A stretch of 64,000 nucleotides of DNA from Maribacter antarcticus DSM 21422 (lineage in GTDB: Bacteria; Bacteroidota; Bacteroidia; Flavobacteriales; Flavobacteriaceae), in NCBI RefSeq assembly GCF_000621125.1, contig NZ_JHZC01000009.1, forward strand, positions 108,788 through 172,787, read 5' to 3'. Below, in pieces: positions 45,937 to 54,875 of the stretch. Numbering within the stretch: the first letter of the stretch is position 1; every line of letters starts with the position of its first letter. A program made the translations under genes and the position numbers. Under the pieces are notes generated by a model that saw only the letters and a list, made by a program, of their open reading frames with translations, did no database searches and was not told the origin of the DNA.

Positions 45937-46788
45937 CTACTTTATCATATTAAAATTGATAATTTCTTGATCAGTCAAGAAACGCCAATGTCCGCGAGGC
46001 AAATCCTTTTTAGTCAATCCACCATACACAACGCGATCCAACCTCATGATTTTATAATCCAATTGCTTAAAGAGACGTTCTAATATTTTGGCGCGTGAAC
46101 TAAATATCTCTACGCCTACTTCGCGCTTTGGCGAATTATCAATATAACTAATGTCTTGCACCCGCACTACCTTTTCATCTACAGTTACACCTTCTTTTAT
46201 CTTCTGAAGATCGGCAGAAATCAAATCCCTATCCAGCACCAAATGGTAAATTTTTCGGAGACCGTTAATAGGACTTTTTAAGCGTTTGGTAAGGTCTCCA
46301 TCATTTGTAAAAACGAGTAATCCTGTATCCTCCTTATCTAACTTATCAACAGGCAATAATTTCGATTTTGAGGCATTGGATATCAAACCAGAAACATGTC
46401 TTTTACCCTTTTCATCCCTAATGGTAGTACTGAAATCCTTGGGTTTGTTCAACACCACATATTCCTTCTTCACCGGATTCAATAGGCGACCGTCAAATTT
46501 AACCTCATCAATAAGCTTTACTTTGTAACCCATTTCGGTAATGGGTTTACCATTAACCGTAATATTACCCGCAGCTATATAAATGTCGGCATCTCTTCGA
46601 GAACAAACCCCAGAGTTGGCCACATATTTATTCAAACGGATAGAATTAGGATCAGAGGCTTGTTTAGGAGCGGTGCTTTTTTTTATGGGAGCGTTGCCTC
46701 TAGCATAACTGTTCTTCTTAAAATTACCACCTTGTCTTCCCGATACCTTTTTACCTCTGTTAGAATCTTCCCTGCTCATAGTACTCAT
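45937..46788 (-). CDS. Large-subunit rRNA pseudouridine synthase (RsuA/RluB family)
   Basis: 283 residues from ATG 46788. A basic, low-complexity tail of about 50 residues comes first. Then an S4 RNA-binding domain (IRLNKYVANSGVCSRRDAD) and the synthase domain follow, with the catalytic Asp in LLPVDKLDKEDTGLLV. It isomerises uridine in rRNA. An upstream ATG at 46818 would add ten residues, but a promoter-like TACCTTTA lies inside that stretch, so I prefer the inner start. In many flavobacteria this gene adjoins the UbiA/mevalonate genes; here they are separated by an S9 peptidase and a nitrilase. Confidence 0.9.
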   Translation of the reverse strand: MSTMSREDSNRGKKVSGRQGGNFKKNSYARGNAPIKKSTAPKQASDPNSIRLNKYVANSGVCSRRDADIYIAAGNITVNGKPITEMGYKVKLIDEVKFDGRLLNPVKKEYVVLNKPKDFSTTIRDEKGKRHVSGLISNASKSKLLPVDKLDKEDTGLLVFTNDGDLTKRLKSPINGLRKIYHLVLDRDLISADLQKIKEGVTVDEKVVRVQDISYIDNSPKREVGVEIFSSRAKILERLFKQLDYKIMRLDRVVYGGLTKKDLPRGHWRFLTDQEIINFNMIK

Positions 46789-46907
46789 ATTTGGTGTAAA
46801 GGTAGCAAAGCGTTCCATATCAAATTAATATTGTGGGTTTTAAATCGATATCCATCACCCTCCATTTTTCAATTATTTTCTATATTTAAGGAAATATAAA
46901 ATCCATT

Positions 46908-49685
46908 ATGATCAAAAAATCACTTTTGTTATTCATTGTACTCGTATCCGCATCCGTCTTTGCCCAAAAAAAAGTCTTGGACCATACCGACTACGAACTA
47001 TGGAATACCATTCAAAACCCTTGTATTTCTCCTAACGGGAATTATGTCCTTTATGAAGTAGAGCAAGGGGAAAAAGATGCCACGTTGAGAGTGAAGGATG
47101 TCAAAGGAAAACTGATTTTTGAACATGAAAGAGCTGATAATGCAGCTTTTACCTACGATTCAGAGTTTGTGCTGTTTGCCATTACCGCTTGGAAAGACAG
47201 TGTCCGAGCTATGAAAAGCAGAAAGACCAAAAAGGAAGACATGCCTAAAGATTCCTTAGGGATTTTGAATTTAAGTACAAATGAGCTTACTAAAATAGCG
47301 CACGTAAAATCCTTTCAACTTCCAGAAAAATGGTCGGGCTATGTGGCGTATTACCTAGATGAAGAAAAGGACACCCTTGAGGGTAAAGTAGATAAAAAGG
47401 AAAAATTAAAAAAAGTAGACAAAAAAAATGGATACCATTTAGTACTACGGAATTTGAAAACTGGAAAACAGGATACCTTACATTATATAACCAACTTCAC
47501 TTTTGCAAAAGAAGGGAAATCGATAGCCTATACCACCACCGGAAAAGCTAAAGGGGATGACTTCGCAGTTTATATAATGGATTTAGAAACCCAAACTAGG
47601 ATAAAATTACATAGCGCCCAAAAAGCGAAATATTTTAATTTAAGCCTAAGCAATTCCGGAAACCATTTAGGTTTTGTTACAGATACAGACACGACCAAAA
47701 CTCAAATTAGACCTAATGCACTATATGTATGGAACAAAGGAAACGAAATTGCCAAAAAAATAGTAGACCCTTCAACTGCGCCAGAGGACTATTTGGTTTC
47801 TGCCTATGGCAGTATCGAGTTCTCAAAGGATGAATCCAAACTATTCTTTGGTCTGGCAACTCCCCCAATTATAAAAGACACGACCCTTACAGAAGACGAA
47901 ATTGTAAATGTAGAGGTGTGGACCTATGATGAACAAAGACTATATACGGTACAGGAATTACAATTAAAGAATGATTCCATTGCTTCCTACCGCACCGCAG
48001 TACATCTTAAAAGCAATAAAATAGTGCCTTTGGCTACAAGTGATTTTCCCAATACCGAATTGGGTGATGAGGGTAATGCTATCTATGCTTTGGTTAACAC
48101 CACCCTTCCCTATGAACTCGAAAGTCAATGGACCGGTAGACGTGACAATGACTATAAACTGATAAGCACCAACTCCGGAGAAACCTTATTATCCTTGACT
48201 AAAGTGCCCAGAGTGCAGCTGAGTCCAAAGGCTCAGTTTGCTTATGGGTACAGTCGAACCGATAGTACCTGGATGAGTTACACGCTCCCTGATGGCAACG
48301 TAAAAGACTTAACCAAGGGAAAACAGTTTTTTAACGAGACGAACGATTCCCCTAATTTTCCCTCAGCTTATGGTGCTGCGGGATGGACAAAAAACGATGC
48401 CTATCTTATCCTTTACGACCGCTACGATATTTGGCAATTTGACCCCAATACGGGAGCAGGTACTAAACTGACTTCCGGAAGAGAAAACAAAACGGTCTAC
48501 CGCTATGTTTCCCTAGATGATGAGCTACGCTACATTCCTTCGGATGAAAATTGGTTGTTGACCACTTTTAACGAAGACACTAAAGACGCTGGTTATACCC
48601 AGTACAATCCAAAAACTAGAAAAACAAAAACCTTGTTATCTAGTCCGCATCGCTATTCTACACCACAAAAGGCTTTATTGGACGATGCCTTAATTTACAC
48701 ACGTGAATCCTTTGCTGAGTTTCCAAACCTGCGCGTTTCTAATCTTGGTTTTAAAAAGAGCTTAAAATTAAGCGATGCCAACCCGCAACAAGAAGATTAC
48801 AACTGGGGAAGCATAGCATTGGTGAACTGGATTTCTTTGGATGGAAAAGAACTTACCGGTATGTTGGTAAAGCCCGAAAATTTCGACCCCAATAAAAAAT
48901 ACCCAATGCTCGTCAACTTTTATGAAAAAAGTTCGAATGGTATCCACAGGCATAGAGCACCAAAACCAGAACGCTCCTCGCTCAACTATAGTTTTTATAC
49001 TAGTAGAGGTTATGTCATCTTTAATCCAGATATAGAATACCGCATAGGCTATCCTGGGGAGAGTGCTTATAATTGTGTGATTCCCGGTGTCACTTCGCTT
49101 GTAGAAAAAGGGTTCGTGGACAAGGATAATATTGGTGTACAAGGACACAGCTGGGGCGGTTATCAAATTGCCTACCTGGTTACGAAGACCGATATTTTCA
49201 AAGCAGCAGAGTCCGGAGCGCCAGTACCCAACATGATTAGTGCTTATGGTGGTATTCGTTGGTGGACAGGCCTGAGCCGACAGTTCCAATACGAACATAC
49301 CCAAAGTAGAATTGGTGGTACCCCATGGGAATATCCTGCCAGATATATAGAGAACTCCCCCATTTTTAATATTGACAAAATAAACACCCCATTGTTAATC
49401 ATGCATAACGATGCAGATGGCCATGTGCCTTGGTACCAAGGCATAGAATTCTTTGTAAGCTTGCGCCGTTTAGGCAAGCCTTCTTGGTTCCTTAACTACA
49501 ATGGCGAGCCGCACTGGCCGCTGAAAATACAGAATCGCAAGGATTTTAATATCCGTATGGCGCAGTTCTTTGATTATTATCTAAAGGACGATGCAAAACC
49601 CGTTTGGATGGAAAAAGGAGTTCCGCCCATTCAAAAAGGAATCAATCAAGGGTATGAGTTGATGCCTATGGAGGGAAGGAAATAA
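46908..49685 (+). CDS. S9-family serine peptidase (prolyl oligopeptidase type), exported
   Basis: 925 residues with a signal peptide (LLLFIVLVSASVFAQ). A long N-terminal beta-propeller-like region is followed by the alpha/beta-hydrolase domain. The catalytic triad can be placed: Ser near 748 in GVQGHSWGGYQ, Asp near 835 in HNDADGHVPW, and His near 868 in GEPHWPLK. It resembles dipeptidyl/acylaminoacyl peptidases of Bacteroidota that digest peptides in the periplasm. It stands alone on the plus strand and ends seven bases before the convergent nitrilase. Confidence 0.92.
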   Translation: MIKKSLLLFIVLVSASVFAQKKVLDHTDYELWNTIQNPCISPNGNYVLYEVEQGEKDATLRVKDVKGKLIFEHERADNAAFTYDSEFVLFAITAWKDSVRAMKSRKTKKEDMPKDSLGILNLSTNELTKIAHVKSFQLPEKWSGYVAYYLDEEKDTLEGKVDKKEKLKKVDKKNGYHLVLRNLKTGKQDTLHYITNFTFAKEGKSIAYTTTGKAKGDDFAVYIMDLETQTRIKLHSAQKAKYFNLSLSNSGNHLGFVTDTDTTKTQIRPNALYVWNKGNEIAKKIVDPSTAPEDYLVSAYGSIEFSKDESKLFFGLATPPIIKDTTLTEDEIVNVEVWTYDEQRLYTVQELQLKNDSIASYRTAVHLKSNKIVPLATSDFPNTELGDEGNAIYALVNTTLPYELESQWTGRRDNDYKLISTNSGETLLSLTKVPRVQLSPKAQFAYGYSRTDSTWMSYTLPDGNVKDLTKGKQFFNETNDSPNFPSAYGAAGWTKNDAYLILYDRYDIWQFDPNTGAGTKLTSGRENKTVYRYVSLDDELRYIPSDENWLLTTFNEDTKDAGYTQYNPKTRKTKTLLSSPHRYSTPQKALLDDALIYTRESFAEFPNLRVSNLGFKKSLKLSDANPQQEDYNWGSIALVNWISLDGKELTGMLVKPENFDPNKKYPMLVNFYEKSSNGIHRHRAPKPERSSLNYSFYTSRGYVIFNPDIEYRIGYPGESAYNCVIPGVTSLVEKGFVDKDNIGVQGHSWGGYQIAYLVTKTDIFKAAESGAPVPNMISAYGGIRWWTGLSRQFQYEHTQSRIGGTPWEYPARYIENSPIFNIDKINTPLLIMHNDADGHVPWYQGIEFFVSLRRLGKPSWFLNYNGEPHWPLKIQNRKDFNIRMAQFFDYYLKDDAKPVWMEKGVPPIQKGINQGYELMPMEGRK

Positions 49686-49692
49686 CCACGTA

Positions 49693-50649
49693 TTAATCAT
49701 CGGTAAATCGCACTGTAGATTGGCGTTCCCTACTTACGGTAAGCTGCGTAACATCTGGTCTCGAATAATGTCCAACAGGGTCAAAATTCTGTCGTTCCTC
49801 ATAAATGCGATTAAAATCTAATTCTTGGAATATGATGCCTTCTTTGTTAAGGACTGGAGGTACTATCCACTCTCCATCCGGACCTGCAATACAGGACCCT
49901 CCATTGGCCAATATTTCTGGTGCAGTTTCCAAAAGTTTTTCCAAATGTGGTGTTCCTTTTGGAAAATCATTTTTACGCATTAAAGCGGAAACAGAAATAA
50001 CAAAACTCCGAGATTCCCTTGCGATAAATCGTGTAATATCTTTTGTATTATGTTCGCTTCCTGGCCATACTGCTACATGCAAGTTTTCTCCCTGACCATA
50101 AAGCGCGGCTCTAGGTAATGGCATCCAATTCTCCCAACAATTGAGTCCACCTACTGTAAATTGTTTCAAAGCATGTACTCGTAGTCCGTTACCATCACCT
50201 GGTGACCATGTAAGACGTTCATCATGGGTAGGTTGTAGTTTTCGATGAACGGATTTAATTTCACCACATTGGTCAATATAAACAAGCGAAGCATAAATAC
50301 TATGCCCTCCTCGGTCTTTAGCTCGCTCCATTAGGCCCAAATAGATTGCCATTTTGTGTTGCCGTGCCAAAGCACACACATTGTCCAATTCACCAGCTTC
50401 AAGCTGAACAGCATTTCTAACATAATGTCCATGGAGTTCCTTATTCACCTGTAAATCCCATTTTGCGCCATCGGTCAACGCTAACCAAAAAGGATAGCCT
50501 GGCAAAAGGGCCTCGCCAAAAACTAGTAATTCAGCTTTTTCCTTGGCTGCATCTACAATGGTCCTTTCGATTTTGGCCAAGGTAGCCTCTTTATTTAACC
50601 AAACCGGTGCTATCTGCGCCAAGGCTACGTTAAGAATATTATCCATCAT
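49693..50649 (-). CDS. Nitrilase (carbon-nitrogen hydrolase)
   Basis: 318 residues. The Glu-Lys-Cys triad is visible: FGEALLPGYP, HRKLQPTHDE and NCWENWMPL. CWENWMPL is typical of true nitrilases (aliphatic/aryl), not of amidases or cyanide dihydratases with other loops. It converts an organic nitrile to acid and ammonia. The ATG at 50649 overlaps the TGA of the upstream UbiA gene (ATGA), so it is translationally coupled to isoprenoid genes, an odd pairing. The natural substrate is unknown. Confidence 0.92.
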   Translation of the reverse strand: MMDNILNVALAQIAPVWLNKEATLAKIERTIVDAAKEKAELLVFGEALLPGYPFWLALTDGAKWDLQVNKELHGHYVRNAVQLEAGELDNVCALARQHKMAIYLGLMERAKDRGGHSIYASLVYIDQCGEIKSVHRKLQPTHDERLTWSPGDGNGLRVHALKQFTVGGLNCWENWMPLPRAALYGQGENLHVAVWPGSEHNTKDITRFIARESRSFVISVSALMRKNDFPKGTPHLEKLLETAPEILANGGSCIAGPDGEWIVPPVLNKEGIIFQELDFNRIYEERQNFDPVGHYSRPDVTQLTVSRERQSTVRFTDD

Positions 50650-51551
50650 AAAATACGGTTTAAGACTAAATCTACATCAATCAAAAGAATCCCAAAAACA
50701 CCAGATACAATAATAAACTTCAAAATATTATGCAGCCAGATATAATGTTTTCGAGTAGTAGCTCTAGGTAATAGCACCAAAAAGAGCAAAAGTAAGGCTA
50801 CACAACTAATAAAGAAATAGTCCATATATCCAATATCGAATTTAAAAATAAGTAAAAGCGACGGTATCAGGGTCAGAAGTACTAGGATGCCAATTGCTAT
50901 TTTAGAAACCTTTGGTCCATAAATAATTGGTATCGTCTTATAATTTTGCGCCATATCCCCTGGAATATTTTCAAGATCCTTTATCATTTCCCGAGCCAAA
51001 ATCAACAGAAAGAGGAATAAAGCGTGGACAAAAATGACAGTTTCTAAATTTTTGTAATATACAAAAACTACAAAAAATGGGGTAATGGCTAAAATAGCCG
51101 AAACAAAATTTCCTAATAAAGGCACCTTTTTTAACTTGTGAGAATACAACCATATACCGAAGATATAGGCAGAGAAAAATAGTACTGCTCGAAACGAAAC
51201 ATAGCTCGCGGCGAAGACCGCTATAAAGTTGAGAATAAAATATGCACTTAATTTAAAGCGTTGACTTACCAAGCGATCCAACATACTCTTAGCAGGTTTG
51301 TTAATCAGGTCTTTTTCGGCATCGTAAAAGTTATTAATGATGTATCCGCTCGCGATTACCAGCGTAGAAACAAACACCAAAAGAAAAAGGTTAATATCAA
51401 GCGCTACGCTACGTGCAGGTAAGTCAGGTGCCAAAATATAAATAGCAGCCAAATATTGGGCGAGTGCTATGACTAGAATGTTGTACCCGCGAACCACAGA
51501 AAACAGACTCAATACTTTTAACAGCAAGAGTTTATTTTTTCTATTAAGCAT
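50646..51551 (-). CDS. UbiA-family prenyltransferase (geranylgeranylglycerol-phosphate type likely)
   Basis: 301 residues with eight or nine membrane helices. The first Asp-rich motif is NNFYDAEKDLINKP, and the second is KDLENIPGDMAQNYKTIP. In Bacteroidota this branch is annotated as geranylgeranylglycerol-phosphate geranylgeranyltransferase, an enzyme of archaeal-type ether lipids; a quinone or heme prenyltransferase is the alternative. It lies 15 bp after mevalonate kinase, consistent with use of isoprenoid diphosphates. Confidence 0.85.
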   Translation of the reverse strand: MLNRKNKLLLLKVLSLFSVVRGYNILVIALAQYLAAIYILAPDLPARSVALDINLFLLVFVSTLVIASGYIINNFYDAEKDLINKPAKSMLDRLVSQRFKLSAYFILNFIAVFAASYVSFRAVLFFSAYIFGIWLYSHKLKKVPLLGNFVSAILAITPFFVVFVYYKNLETVIFVHALFLFLLILAREMIKDLENIPGDMAQNYKTIPIIYGPKVSKIAIGILVLLTLIPSLLLIFKFDIGYMDYFFISCVALLLLFLVLLPRATTRKHYIWLHNILKFIIVSGVFGILLIDVDLVLNRIL

Positions 51552-51566
51552 GTAGTTTGGGTATCG

Positions 51567-52505
51567 CTAGAAATTATAGACCACTTCTAATTGGTAGTCC
51601 TTAAGTGCAGTTTTAGCCTTGTCTATATCCTCGGTAAAACCAAGAATATAACCACCTCCACCAGAGCCACAAAGTTTCAGATAGTAGTCGTTGGTATCAA
51701 TACCTTGTTTCCAAAGCGCGTGAAACTTAGCGGGAATCATAGGCTTAAAATTATCTAATACTACATTGGATAGTTGCTTTAGATTTCCAAAGAGTGAGGT
51801 TACGTTTCCGTTCACAAAATCATCTACACACGCATCTGTATGTTTTATGAACTGATTCTTAAGCATATTCCTAAAACCTTCATTTTTCATTTTCTCCATG
51901 AATAATTGCACCATAGGAGCAGTTTCTCCCGTAGTACCGCTATCCAACAAAAAAACAGCACCCCTACCTTGGGTATGCTGTGAAGGAATATTTGCAGACT
52001 CTATATTATCTTGTGAATTAATCAAAATAGGTAAACTCAAGTAACTATTTAGTGGATCTAGACCCGAGGATTTTCCGTGAAAGAAAGATTCCATTTTACC
52101 AAAAATATCTTTAAGCGTCAATAATTTTTCCCTAGTCAGATTTTCAAGTACCGTTATCTTCTCATCTGCATACTTATCATAAATAGCAGCTACCAAAGCG
52201 CCACTACTGCCAACGCCATAGCCTTGAGGAATAGAACTATCAAAATACATTCCATTGGACACATCCTGTTTGAGTCTTTCTTGGTCAAAAGTGACTAAAT
52301 CAGGTTCATCCTTTGATAATTGCTCCAAATACGTTGCAAAAGAAACTAAACTTCTATTTGAGTTTTTGGCTATGTCAGATAAATTGTTGTCTGACTTTAA
52401 CGCACCATTATAAAAGTTATAAGGAATGGAAAGTCCTTTGGAATCCTTAATGATTCCATACTCTCCAAATAATAATATTTTAGAATAAAATAAGGGTCCT
52501 TTCAT
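51567..52505 (-). CDS. Mevalonate kinase-like GHMP kinase
   Basis: 312 residues. The N-terminus FYSKILLFGEYGII is the GHMP substrate motif, PQGYGVGSSGALVAA the ATP-binding glycine-rich loop, and KLCGSGGGGYILG the third GHMP motif. It should phosphorylate mevalonate, between mvaD upstream and the prenyltransferase downstream. Phosphomevalonate kinase is the main alternative. Confidence 0.88.
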   Translation of the reverse strand: MKGPLFYSKILLFGEYGIIKDSKGLSIPYNFYNGALKSDNNLSDIAKNSNRSLVSFATYLEQLSKDEPDLVTFDQERLKQDVSNGMYFDSSIPQGYGVGSSGALVAAIYDKYADEKITVLENLTREKLLTLKDIFGKMESFFHGKSSGLDPLNSYLSLPILINSQDNIESANIPSQHTQGRGAVFLLDSGTTGETAPMVQLFMEKMKNEGFRNMLKNQFIKHTDACVDDFVNGNVTSLFGNLKQLSNVVLDNFKPMIPAKFHALWKQGIDTNDYYLKLCGSGGGGYILGFTEDIDKAKTALKDYQLEVVYNF

Positions 52506-52645
52506 GGTACTTAAGTGACTGTATCCTGTAAAATGTTTTGATTAAAGATAACTTATCTATTGTGTAAATTTTATCTTTTTAATCGAAAACAACAAATAAT
52601 ATAGTTCTACAGTTGCATTAAAACGTTTGTTTCACGGTTTAATTA

Positions 52646-53737
52646 TTAATTACTCATCAATAATCTTGCGCCAAAACCAATTTTGTCACAAAGATACTGC
52701 TGGTTTTGACAGAAAGCAATTAACTCATCGGTAATAAATTGAAACACTTCATCCTTCTCATTTTCTGGATAAAGCACATGCACATTAGCACCTGCATCTA
52801 AGGTAAAGCAAACATGGGTTTTTGAACGTTTTCTAAATGCCCATATCCGATTGATAATTTCTAAGGTATTGGGCTTCATTAATATAAAATAAGGATGACT
52901 AGTCATCATCATCGCATGTAAGGTCAAAGCCTCGCTTTCCACTATTTCAATGAAATTATCTAAATTACCCTCCTTGAAAATTAATTTTAATCGGGACAGA
53001 TTCTCGTGTGCCTGCTTAAAACGCTGCTCGGCGAACGGATGTCCGTGCATTAATTCGTGCCCCACAGTACTGCTCACTTGTTTCTCCCCTTTATCAACCA
53101 ACAAAATAGTGTCGTGAAATTTTTTAAAAATCGAATGCACTTCATGCGGATATTTCACACCATACAGATTGGAGCTTTCCAAGTTATCCTTATGAATTCC
53201 CCATTGCACCAAATCTCCCTCTAGGCTTCTACAGGCACTCCCGGAACCCAATCGAGCTAAAAAAGAAGCTTTTTTTGAAAAGAATTCAGTACTCATACCA
53301 GGACTCAATTCCCTTTCCAACGCCATTAAACAAAGAGCCAATGCAGACATACCACTGGCCGAGGACGCAATTCCACTACTATGTGGAAAAGAGTTGGATG
53401 TTTCTATTTTAAAATGATAATTCCTTAGAAAAGGAAGGTACAGTTCTACCCGTTTAAAAAAAGTTTCAATCTTAGGTCTGAAGTCCGGTTTGGCCTCGCC
53501 CTCAAAAAACAAATCAAAAGAAAAGCTAGAAGCGGGTTTTAATAACTTCTCAAACGAAACGTAGGTAGTGGTGGCACAAGCGTCCAAAGTAAAGCTGATA
53601 GAAGGATTCGCCGGAATCTGATTTTCTTTCTTTCCCCAATACTTGACCAAGGCAATATTACTAGGAGATTTGTAACCCACTTTACCTTCTGATTTTACAC
53701 GGGAATATGGGGAAGGAATAAAATCTTTTTCGGTCAT
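52646..53737 (-). CDS. mvaD: Diphosphomevalonate decarboxylase
   Basis: 363 residues. SPSNIALVKYWGKKE is the family hallmark, PHSSGIASSASGMSALAL is the phosphate-binding loop, and GSGSACRSLEGD follows. ATP-dependent decarboxylation gives isopentenyl diphosphate. Presence with a mevalonate kinase shows that this organism makes isoprenoids by the mevalonate route, at least in part. A 140-bp gap separates it from mevalonate kinase. Confidence 0.93.
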   Translation of the reverse strand: MTEKDFIPSPYSRVKSEGKVGYKSPSNIALVKYWGKKENQIPANPSISFTLDACATTTYVSFEKLLKPASSFSFDLFFEGEAKPDFRPKIETFFKRVELYLPFLRNYHFKIETSNSFPHSSGIASSASGMSALALCLMALERELSPGMSTEFFSKKASFLARLGSGSACRSLEGDLVQWGIHKDNLESSNLYGVKYPHEVHSIFKKFHDTILLVDKGEKQVSSTVGHELMHGHPFAEQRFKQAHENLSRLKLIFKEGNLDNFIEIVESEALTLHAMMMTSHPYFILMKPNTLEIINRIWAFRKRSKTHVCFTLDAGANVHVLYPENEKDEVFQFITDELIAFCQNQQYLCDKIGFGARLLMSN

Positions 53738-53818
53738 GTATACACTACTTTGTGCAAAGATAGTTTTTACCAGCTTGTATAAAAATAAATCCTTATTTTA
53801 GGGAAAATACGCCACAGT

Positions 53819-54292
53819 TTGAAAAGAAAACTTACCTATATCGCTATTTGCGTTTTTATCTGCCTTATTATTGGTTTTCTTGCCAGCGCAGCAACGCAGA
53901 GTTCCGTAAATACATGGTTTGTAACACTAAATAAACCAAACTTCAATCCACCAAGCTGGCTTTTCGCACCAGTATGGACAGTACTATACATTCTCATGGG
54001 AGTTTCCGCAGGTTGGGTTTGGGCAAAGGGCTTTCATCACAAGTGGGTTAAAACAGGCTTATACTACTTTGGTTTTCAACTACTTTTAAATGCATTCTGG
54101 AGTATTGCCTTTTTTGGATTGAGAAATCCCTTTTTAGCCTTACTGGTCATCCTAGCACTTTTGTGTATGTTATTCTTAACTATAAGAAGGTTCTATGTAG
54201 TCAGTAGAGTAGCTGCCCTACTCCTTGTTCCCTACTTACTTTGGGTGTGTTTTGCGACGGCTTTGAATTATAAGATTTGGGAGTTGAATTGA
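53819..54292 (+). CDS. TspO/MBR-family membrane protein
   Basis: 157 residues with five membrane helices. LNKPNFNPPSWLFAPVWTVLY is the conserved TspO segment, and FFGLRNPFLAL and FATALNYKIWELN match further along. The start is TTG 53819, directly before MKRKLTY. TspO proteins bind porphyrins or sterol-like ligands in the envelope. It diverges from mvaD by about 80 bp and ends close to a convergent gene. Confidence 0.92.
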   Translation: MKRKLTYIAICVFICLIIGFLASAATQSSVNTWFVTLNKPNFNPPSWLFAPVWTVLYILMGVSAGWVWAKGFHHKWVKTGLYYFGFQLLLNAFWSIAFFGLRNPFLALLVILALLCMLFLTIRRFYVVSRVAALLLVPYLLWVCFATALNYKIWELN

Positions 54293-54329
54293 CGTTAAAC
54301 CAAAATTAAAAAAGCATCCCGCCATCAAA

Positions 54330-54869
54330 CTAATCTACCAAAGCCAGCACTTTCTGCATCGTCCTATAATTTCGAGCTGTAGCAACAACTTTCAATTTGG
54401 TTTCAATGACATTATTATTGAGTTTGGCTTTACCATATCCGTTTAGGCATAAGAGATAAACACAAGCATCAGAAACTTGAAACTGTTCGTTGGGATAGGT
54501 CAGTGCTTTAAAAATTTTTAGTAATTCTTGTCGCGGTGTTTCAAATAACAAAACAAAATAGCTTTTATTCGAACTGATTTGCGTTTCATGATTATAGGGA
54601 CTCTGGGATAAAACAGACTCCAATTTCGCTGCGGTCATGACCAGAACTGGAACGCTACATCCAAAAGTATCTTGAATCGTTTTTTCGATTAAGGTAATGA
54701 TTACATTGGTAGAACTCAACCCAGCTTCAAATACCACATTACCACTTTGGATGTAGGTTCTAACGTTCTTAAAACCAAAACTTTCTAGAGCTTGACGCAA
54801 TGCTAACATTGGCATCTTGTTTCTTCCACCTACATTGATTCCCCTTAAAAAAGCAATGTACGTTTGCAT
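54330..54869 (-). CDS. DUF1697 protein
   Basis: 179 residues. YIAFLRGINVGGRNKMPM is the N-terminal hallmark of DUF1697, followed by VRTYIQSGNVVFE; RNYRTMQKVLALVD is the C-terminal match. The function is unknown. It ends a leftward operon-like run, six bases after the flavoprotein gene. Confidence 0.92.
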   Translation of the reverse strand: MQTYIAFLRGINVGGRNKMPMLALRQALESFGFKNVRTYIQSGNVVFEAGLSSTNVIITLIEKTIQDTFGCSVPVLVMTAAKLESVLSQSPYNHETQISSNKSYFVLLFETPRQELLKIFKALTYPNEQFQVSDACVYLLCLNGYGKAKLNNNVIETKLKVVATARNYRTMQKVLALVD

Positions 54870-54875
54870 ACTCGC

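Noticed and set aside
48768..49304. Minus-strand open frame of 178 codons
   Set aside because: Antisense to the catalytic domain of the S9 peptidase.
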